Part shown: piece after piece, positions 7,800-11,680 of the stretch
Layout of the letters: the number at the start of each line of letters is the position of its first letter
Numbering within the stretch: position 1 is the first letter of the stretch
From: Desulfobacteraceae bacterium
GTDB lineage: Bacteria; Desulfobacterota; Desulfobacteria; Desulfobacterales; BuS5
DNA: 11,680 bases
Direction of reading: 5' to 3'
NCBI GenBank assembly: GCA_030642865.1
Contig: DAOWMW010000014.1
Coordinates: forward strand, 1-11,680
Notes under the pieces: model-generated
The model's database searches: none
The model's input: the letters and a program-made list of their open reading frames with translations, nothing else
What the model was told of the DNA's origin: nothing
Translations under genes and position numbers: made by a program

Positions 7800-7910
7800 T
7801 TATTCGAGGATAAGATGGAATAAAATGATATTATAAATTTATTAAGACAAGTATCAATGTATTTTTTAAATCATAGAATTTTAGCACTTTTCAAAACCTT
7901 ATTTTTATAT

Positions 7911-7977
7911 CAAGGGTGGGTTTTGCCCCCAAACCAACTCTTTTTAGAGGTTAGTTTTAACCCTGGTCATTTCAGGG
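7911..7977 (+). promoter_or_regulatory. Structured 5' leader with two mutually exclusive hairpins
   Basis: Three stem-loops can be drawn upstream of the glycyl-radical enzyme. Stem A pairs 7916-7923 with 7931-7938 (seven of eight pairs). Stem B pairs 7931-7940 with 7947-7957 (nine pairs, one mismatch, one bulge) and reuses the 3' arm of stem A, so A and B exclude each other. Stem C pairs 7961-7965 with 7973-7977. This arrangement resembles an attenuator or riboswitch switch, but no known riboswitch class was recognised and stem B has no long T-run after it. If the true start site lies downstream of this region, these would instead be DNA elements. The remaining leader to 8040 is AT-rich. Confidence 0.35.
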
Positions 7978-8056
7978 ATGGGGTACTAAATTATAAATTA
8001 ATATTGTGTAATTGTCATTTTAATTTTTAAACAACCTGATTAAAGGAGGATTTCCC

Positions 8057-10555
8057 ATGGCAACAACTGATAAGCAAAGCGAAATTAACGAATTACTGGA
8101 GAAAAGACAGTTCTGGTGGTGGGCGGAAAAAGCCCGTTCCCCCAGAATCGATTATCTGAGAAAGGCTGTATGGTCAAAAGCAACCAAAGGTGCATCTTAC
8201 CTCCCCGGAATCAAGATGGATGAATATGGTCCTGTCTTATACGCTGAAGTGTTTGAAAAACCGGAAGCCATTGCCGAAGCATATATGCTTTCCTACGCCA
8301 AAGCCCTTGAAAATGTAAACGACAATATTCCTGTATTTATTGTTGATGAATCAAGAATCGTAGGTAATTGCGCATCTGCTCCCCATAAAATTTTCTGGGT
8401 TCCCATAGGATCCTATTCCCTGAATGAAGATTTCTTTAATGATAAAGATGATCTGCTGGACAATGAATCCCGTGATGCGATAAAAAAGGGGCTTGACATA
8501 ATAAAACCATGGACGCAGCAGACTCTTACCGAAAGAATCCTCAGTAAAAGACAGATGATCATGGCCAGAACATCCCAGACATTTACAGGGGGGCCCCATC
8601 TTGAAAATACAGCTTACTGTACATCCCAGTTTGGTTATTATAAAAAAGGCTTTAATGCAATCATTGAAGAGATCGACGCTAATCTGGCAAAAGCTGATGA
8701 CGTTTTATATAAAGTCGGCGCAAAACCTGAATTTAAGGATGAAGAATACTACCTGAAAAGAGTCGACGCCTGGAAAGCTATGAAACTGACCCTTGAATCT
8801 GTGATTCGCTATGCAAAAAGGCTTGCCAGATTATCCAGAATCGTAGCTGAAAATTTTGAAACTAATCCTGAAAGGAAACAGGAGCTTTTAGATATTGCCG
8901 ACAGGTGCGAATGGGTTCCTGCAAATCCACCAAGAAACTTTGCAGAGGCCCTGCAATTTGAACATATTCAGACACAATGCCGGAAAAGAGAAAAATCAGA
9001 CGGTTCATGGCCCTCTCACCCTGACTGGTGGTTCTGGGAATGGTATGAGCAGGATGTTGTAAAAGATAAAACCATTACCAGAGAAGATGCCATGGAATAT
9101 ATGTGCGAATATCTTATCCGTGCATTTGAATATGGAAGCTGCCGCGACAGGCAGTACCGTGAGCTCATGACCGGAGACCCCGGGCCTTATGTCTGGACCC
9201 TTGGGGGAATGTCCCCCGACGGAGAATTAAAATATAATGATCTTACTAATTTAATCCTCGAGGCAGCAAGGCTTGTAAGAGTTGTTTCCCCAACTTTTGC
9301 ACTGAGATACAATAAGGATATGCCTGTTGATATCTTGAAAAATGCTTTTGAATGTGTACGCCACGGCCTTGGGTATCCCAACATAAGAAACGACCAGGTA
9401 TTAATAAAGGCAAACATGTTTTGGAGCGGCACCCCTGAAAAAGAAGCGCGCACCTGGACTGCCCAGGCATGTATAGTGCCGTGCCCTGAAACAAAAGACG
9501 GGTGTATGCCTGCACGTTATTCATCAAGTTCAACCCTGGGTTCAAAATGTGTTGAGCTCGCACTTTGGAATGGCTTTAATCCTCTGTTCAAAATGCAGGT
9601 TGGCCCCAAAACCGGTGATGTAAAAGAGATGAGCTTTGATCAACTGGCGGATGCAGTTGTTGAGCAGTATAAGGTAATGCACTGGGAAGCCTGCAAGATA
9701 AGAAACATGGCCCGCCTTATTGAAGAAAGAATGGGACGGCCCCATCTTTCGGCCACATATGAAAGATGTGTTGACGAAGGAATCAATGCTTTTGAAAGAC
9801 GGGAATATGGTAACAACTGGATCACAACATTTATCTGGATGGATGGAATGGATGCCGTTGTAGCACTTAAAAAACTTGTTTTTGATGAAAAAAAATATAC
9901 CATGGAACAGGTTTTGGAAATGCTTACGGCCAACTGGGAAGGATATGAAAAAGAACGTATGGATTTTGTCAGAGCTCCCAAGTGGGGAAATGATGATCCC
10001 TATGCAGATGAAATCATCGTAAAATTTCATGAAAGGATGCGTGATGAAGTTTGCCTTCCCACTCAGTGCTGGGGTTCAACGTCCAAAGGTGTTCCCATGG
10101 TACCCCAGAATATTGCAGCATACACAGTAGCCGGCGCTCTTCTCGGAGCCCTGCCCAATGGACGGCGCATTGGAGATACATGCTACGATGGAGGATGTTC
10201 ACCGGGAGCAGGTCTGGACAAAAAAGGACCCACAGCAGTATTGCAGTCTGTTGGCAAGCTTACCCATGAAAATATGTTCAGGGCGAATCTTTTAAACCAG
10301 AGGCTTTCACCTTCTCAGCTCATTGGTGACAAGGGCTTTAATGTCTGGAAATCATATATTGAAACATGGTGCGACCTTGGGATTAATCATGTTCAATTTA
10401 ACATGATAGACAATGAAACTCTGCTTAATGCCCAAAAAGAGCCTGAAGATTATAATGAGCTTGTTGTACGGGTTGCCGGTTACAGCGCATTATTTACCGG
10501 ACTTAATAAAAGAACCCAGGATACAATAATTGCACGTACTATCCAGGAAATCTAA
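8057..10555 (+). CDS. Fumarate-adding glycyl-radical enzyme, catalytic subunit (alkyl-/arylalkylsuccinate synthase type)
   Basis: An 832-residue oxygen-sensitive radical enzyme predicted to add the C-H carbon of a hydrocarbon-like substrate to fumarate. The glycyl-radical loop RVAGYSALF (805-813) carries Gly808, 24 residues from the C-terminus as usual. The thiyl cysteine is Cys472 in QACIVPCPETK. QVGPKTGD and APKWGNDD (640-647) are shared with benzylsuccinate and alkylsuccinate synthases and separate it from pyruvate formate-lyase and diol dehydratases. Length is close to AssA/MasD (about 830) and shorter than BssA (about 860). An AAAGGAGGAT ribosome-binding site precedes the start at 8057. 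The residues just before Cys472 (NMFWSGT, TWTAQAC) differ from those I recall for canonical AssA (MYWHGQ, TWVENAC), so substrate is not assigned. The nearby mutase favours an alkane-type pathway. The activase and small subunits are not in the window. Expression is probably sigma-54 controlled. Confidence 0.9.
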   Translation: MATTDKQSEINELLEKRQFWWWAEKARSPRIDYLRKAVWSKATKGASYLPGIKMDEYGPVLYAEVFEKPEAIAEAYMLSYAKALENVNDNIPVFIVDESRIVGNCASAPHKIFWVPIGSYSLNEDFFNDKDDLLDNESRDAIKKGLDIIKPWTQQTLTERILSKRQMIMARTSQTFTGGPHLENTAYCTSQFGYYKKGFNAIIEEIDANLAKADDVLYKVGAKPEFKDEEYYLKRVDAWKAMKLTLESVIRYAKRLARLSRIVAENFETNPERKQELLDIADRCEWVPANPPRNFAEALQFEHIQTQCRKREKSDGSWPSHPDWWFWEWYEQDVVKDKTITREDAMEYMCEYLIRAFEYGSCRDRQYRELMTGDPGPYVWTLGGMSPDGELKYNDLTNLILEAARLVRVVSPTFALRYNKDMPVDILKNAFECVRHGLGYPNIRNDQVLIKANMFWSGTPEKEARTWTAQACIVPCPETKDGCMPARYSSSSTLGSKCVELALWNGFNPLFKMQVGPKTGDVKEMSFDQLADAVVEQYKVMHWEACKIRNMARLIEERMGRPHLSATYERCVDEGINAFERREYGNNWITTFIWMDGMDAVVALKKLVFDEKKYTMEQVLEMLTANWEGYEKERMDFVRAPKWGNDDPYADEIIVKFHERMRDEVCLPTQCWGSTSKGVPMVPQNIAAYTVAGALLGALPNGRRIGDTCYDGGCSPGAGLDKKGPTAVLQSVGKLTHENMFRANLLNQRLSPSQLIGDKGFNVWKSYIETWCDLGINHVQFNMIDNETLLNAQKEPEDYNELVVRVAGYSALFTGLNKRTQDTIIARTIQEI

Positions 10556-10573
10556 AATCAATAATCAATAGCA

Positions 10574-10596
10574 GGGGCAGAATTTATTTCTGCCCC
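10574..10596 (+). terminator. Stem-loop terminator candidate after the glycyl-radical enzyme gene
   Basis: GGGGCAGAA (10574-10582) and TTCTGCCCC (10588-10596) form a perfect nine-pair stem with a TTTAT loop, 18 bases past the stop codon. There is no T-run after it, so it may stabilise the 3' end or work with the next stem rather than act as a classical intrinsic terminator. Confidence 0.55.
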
Positions 10597-10621
10597 AATC
10601 CTTAGCCGGCAGGCTTGTAGT

Positions 10622-10655
10622 GCCGGTCGGGGTGTCGCCTGACCGGCTTTATATT
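10622..10655 (+). terminator. Second stem-loop, GC-rich with a T-rich tail
   Basis: GCCGGTCGGG (10622-10631) pairs with CCTGACCGGC (10638-10647): ten pairs including one G.T, with a six-base loop. TTTATATTT follows. This is a better intrinsic-terminator shape than the stem at 10574. The tail TTTATATT also pairs perfectly with AATATAAA at 10666-10673, so the tail could be tied up in a third stem. If the adjacent domain-V-like element is real, these two stems could be what remains of a domain IV arm. Confidence 0.45.
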
Positions 10656-10678
10656 TGGTAAGAAGAATATAAATCGGG

Positions 10679-10713
10679 GAACCGGATGAGGGAACTCTTC
10701 ACGTCCGGATCTG
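10679..10713 (+). other. Group II intron domain-V-like remnant
   Basis: The stretch folds as a lower stem (GAACCGGA with TCCGGATC, one A.A mismatch), a T/ACG internal bulge and an upper stem (GAGG with CTTC) closed by a GAACT loop. This is the layout of group II intron domain V: roughly 34 bases, an eight-pair lower stem, an asymmetric two-to-three-base bulge and a short capped helix. The AGC catalytic triad usual near the 5' side reads AAC, which suggests decay or a variant class. No reverse-transcriptase gene is present. A strong hairpin follows directly at 10718-10750, where domain VI would lie. The call rests on shape and remembered consensus only. Confidence 0.45.
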
Positions 10714-10717
10714 TAAT

Positions 10718-10750
10718 CAGAAATTTATAAACCAAATTTGTAAATTTTTG
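10718..10750 (+). other. Long AT-rich hairpin after the domain-V-like element
   Basis: Bases 10718-10731 pair with 10737-10750: 14 consecutive pairs, two of them G.T wobbles, around a CCAAA loop. It could be a domain VI equivalent, but no clear bulged branch-point A or typical 3' splice site (AY) was recognised. It could also be a stand-alone hairpin. Confidence 0.5.
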
Positions 10751-10759
10751 CTTTCAGCG

Positions 10760-10768
10760 TGCTATAAT
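10760..10768 (+). promoter_or_regulatory. Extended -10 promoter candidate firing into gene-free DNA
   Basis: TGCTATAAT is identical to the candidate at 3757-3749 on the other strand. A weak TTGTAA lies 19 bases upstream of the TATAAT. Transcription would begin near 10775 and run rightward, where no plus-strand gene exists in the window, so the product would be a non-coding RNA or an RNA antisense to the epimerase gene. Confidence 0.35.
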
Positions 10769-10883
10769 CCGCACTAAATGAGTGGCACGAGACCTTAAAG
10801 TAAATATTTTGGGTGCGTTATCGGTCGTTGGAGTACTATACACCTTCCTTCTCCCTGCCCTTGTGCCAAATTAAAATTGGTTA

Positions 10884-10900
10884 ATTATCTGACAATCTAT
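10884..10900 (-). repeat. Right copy of the long-distance inverted repeat
   Basis: This is the reverse complement of 27-43 with two mismatches. It lies in the AT-rich tract between the hairpin cluster and the truncated epimerase gene. No target-site duplication could be recognised beside either copy. Confidence 0.25.
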
Positions 10901-11040
10901 TAAATTTTCATTTTTTTTGGGACTCCTTAATCCTGGAGCATAAAGAAAAATGATTATAACATTGAATTAATGATTAAGTTATGATATTTACCTAGTGTTA
11001 ATTTAAACATTGGTGAAAAAATATCTTGATATAATTATAC

Positions 11041-11071
11041 TAATGTAGTAACTTAAATACATTATTTTTTT
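11041..11071 (+). terminator. AT-rich stem-loop with T7 tail, plus-strand orientation
   Basis: TAATGTA (11041-11047) and TACATTA (11058-11064) form a perfect seven-pair stem with a ten-base loop, followed by seven T bases. It is oriented to stop plus-strand transcription just before it runs into the convergent epimerase gene, and overlaps that gene's stop codon. The stem is weak because it is almost all A/T. Confidence 0.4.
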
Positions 11072-11680
11072 ATGCAGAAGGTGATGGAAGTAGAATAGTC
11101 ATCATTACCACGGCTTCTTCCATGCCTTCGGGTCGCTCGTGGGCTTCTCGGATATTGAGAGCGGGGAAATTTAATATGGATGATTCTTCACTAATGGTTC
11201 CGCTGTCAGATAGCGCTGCACGGGCATTTTTCTGCAGATTAACATAGTCAAAGAATCCAAGTGGTTTTAGGAGTTCAATATTGTTATTAAAAGAGACGCC
11301 AATGGTTTCTACCTTTTTTCTTGTTCTGGGGTGTGTTGAAACAATAATTCTTTTCTTGAAATGTTCGGCCAGTTTGTTCAAAACTCCAACGAGCTTTGCA
11401 AAATTTGCATCAGAGTCGATATTTTCCTCTCTATGGGCGCTTACCATAAAATAATCGTGAGTCTTTAATCCCAACTTTTTTAAAATTTGGGAATTGTCAA
11501 TGTCGTTCTTGTAGTGATAAAGCACCTCATACATGGGGCTGCCGGTTTTGATAATCCGGTCAGCAGGAATCCCCTCTCGCAGTAAGTATTCACGTGCTAT
11601 GTCGCTATAGGGCAAATTGATATCACTGATATGATCAACAATTTTGCGGTTGATTTCTTCCGGCACACGCTGATCAAAAC
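11070..11680 (-). CDS. wecB: UDP-GlcNAc 2-epimerase family protein, partial and C-terminally truncated
   Basis: Only the 3' portion of the gene is in the window, and the frame stays open to the right edge, reading [12 protein letters not shown] without interruption. A GTG at 11666 is internal, not the start. Conserved family blocks are [14 protein letters not shown], a SAHREEN loop, [18 protein letters not shown] and REAHERPEG, which contribute to UDP-sugar binding and epimerisation at C2. The SAHREEN version resembles the surface-polysaccharide branch (CapG/WbjD/WbpI-like), so the exact sugar is uncertain. The protein ends as [16 protein letters not shown], whereas homologues continue for roughly 60 more residues with a GLxxERV-type helix after VMMT. 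The missing tail is not found in another frame nearby, so the 3' end looks cut by a rearrangement and the gene may be inactive. It runs toward the glycyl-radical enzyme gene and is functionally unrelated to it. Confidence 0.88.
   Translation of the reverse strand, partial: FDQRVPEEINRKIVDHISDINLPYSDIAREYLLREGIPADRIIKTGSPMYEVLYHYKNDIDNSQILKKLGLKTHDYFMVSAHREENIDSDANFAKLVGVLNKLAEHFKKRIIVSTHPRTRKKVETIGVSFNNNIELLKPLGFFDYVNLQKNARAALSDSGTISEESSILNFPALNIREAHERPEGMEEAVVMMTILLPSPSA

Larger units (their letters stand above)
10556..11069. other. 514-base gene-free region rich in stem-loops
   Basis: No protein-coding frame is convincing on either strand. The first 200 bases hold five consecutive stem-loops, entered separately. 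They are followed by an extended -10 promoter (10760-10768), a nested CACT/AGTG hairpin (10784-10796), a pyrimidine-rich stretch (about 10840-10862) and an AT-rich tract to 11069. The epimerase gene breaks off at the right edge, which suggests a rearrangement junction. Confidence 0.6.

Noticed and set aside
9542..10030. 162-codon minus-strand open frame inside the glycyl-radical enzyme gene
   Set aside because: It is fully overlapped by a gene with diagnostic family motifs and looks like a codon-bias shadow, with a Phe/Ile/Lys-rich composition and no recognised domain.
8057..10555. Annotation as pyruvate formate-lyase or choline/diol lyase
   Set aside because: The Cys472 context (ACIVPCPETK), QVGPKTGD and APKWGNDD motifs fit the fumarate-adding branch. 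The Cys-Cys pair of pyruvate formate-lyase and the GCxE motif of dehydratases and choline lyase are absent.
1..11680. CRISPR arrays, tRNA or rRNA genes, and intact insertion sequences
   Set aside because: No regularly spaced direct repeats, cloverleaf sequences, rRNA signatures or transposase-like frames were seen on either strand.

Overview
The window looks like a catabolic locus from an anaerobic, moderately AT-rich bacterium, most likely a sulfate-reducing Desulfobacterales-type deltaproteobacterium. That placement is inferred from the gene content: a fumarate-adding glycyl-radical enzyme, a coenzyme-B12-type acyl-CoA mutase subunit, and sigma-54 control. No rRNA, tRNA or CRISPR array was seen.

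Layout. Bases 1-248 hold no gene, only a small palindromic repeat. Bases 249-3398 (minus strand) encode an atypical methylmalonyl-CoA-mutase-like large subunit, preceded by an MmgE/PrpD-family protein 60 bp upstream. Bases 3399-3764 are a leader/promoter region. Bases 3765-7613 (minus) encode a two-component pair: a soluble triple-PAS hybrid histidine kinase followed by an NtrC-type sigma-54 activator. Bases 7614-8056 are a divergent control region with a sigma-54 promoter candidate and a long leader predicted to fold. Bases 8057-10555 (plus) encode an 832-residue glycyl-radical enzyme of the alkyl-/arylalkylsuccinate synthase group. Bases 10556-11069 hold no gene but have a run of five strong stem-loops, one resembling group II intron domain V, and an extended -10 promoter candidate. 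Bases 11070-11680 are the 3' part of a UDP-GlcNAc 2-epimerase-family gene whose C-terminus is cut short; it belongs to an unrelated polysaccharide locus.

How the genes may work together (inference). The cytoplasmic sensor kinase would detect an intracellular hydrophobic substrate or its succinate adduct and phosphorylate the activator. The activator would drive the -24/-12 promoter of the glycyl-radical enzyme, which adds fumarate to the substrate. After CoA activation by a ligase outside the window, the mutase would rearrange the carbon skeleton of the substituted succinyl-CoA. The PrpD-like protein may act as a hydratase, decarboxylase or isomerase on a related acid. The glycyl-radical activase, accessory small subunits, CoA ligase and B12-binding mutase subunit are all absent here, so the set is incomplete in this window.

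The most unusual points are the divergent active-site surroundings of the glycyl-radical enzyme, the rebuilt N-terminal substrate region of the mutase, the Asp-to-Glu change in the kinase receiver domain, the structured leader of the glycyl-radical enzyme, and the hairpin array with an intron-like relic at 10574-10750.
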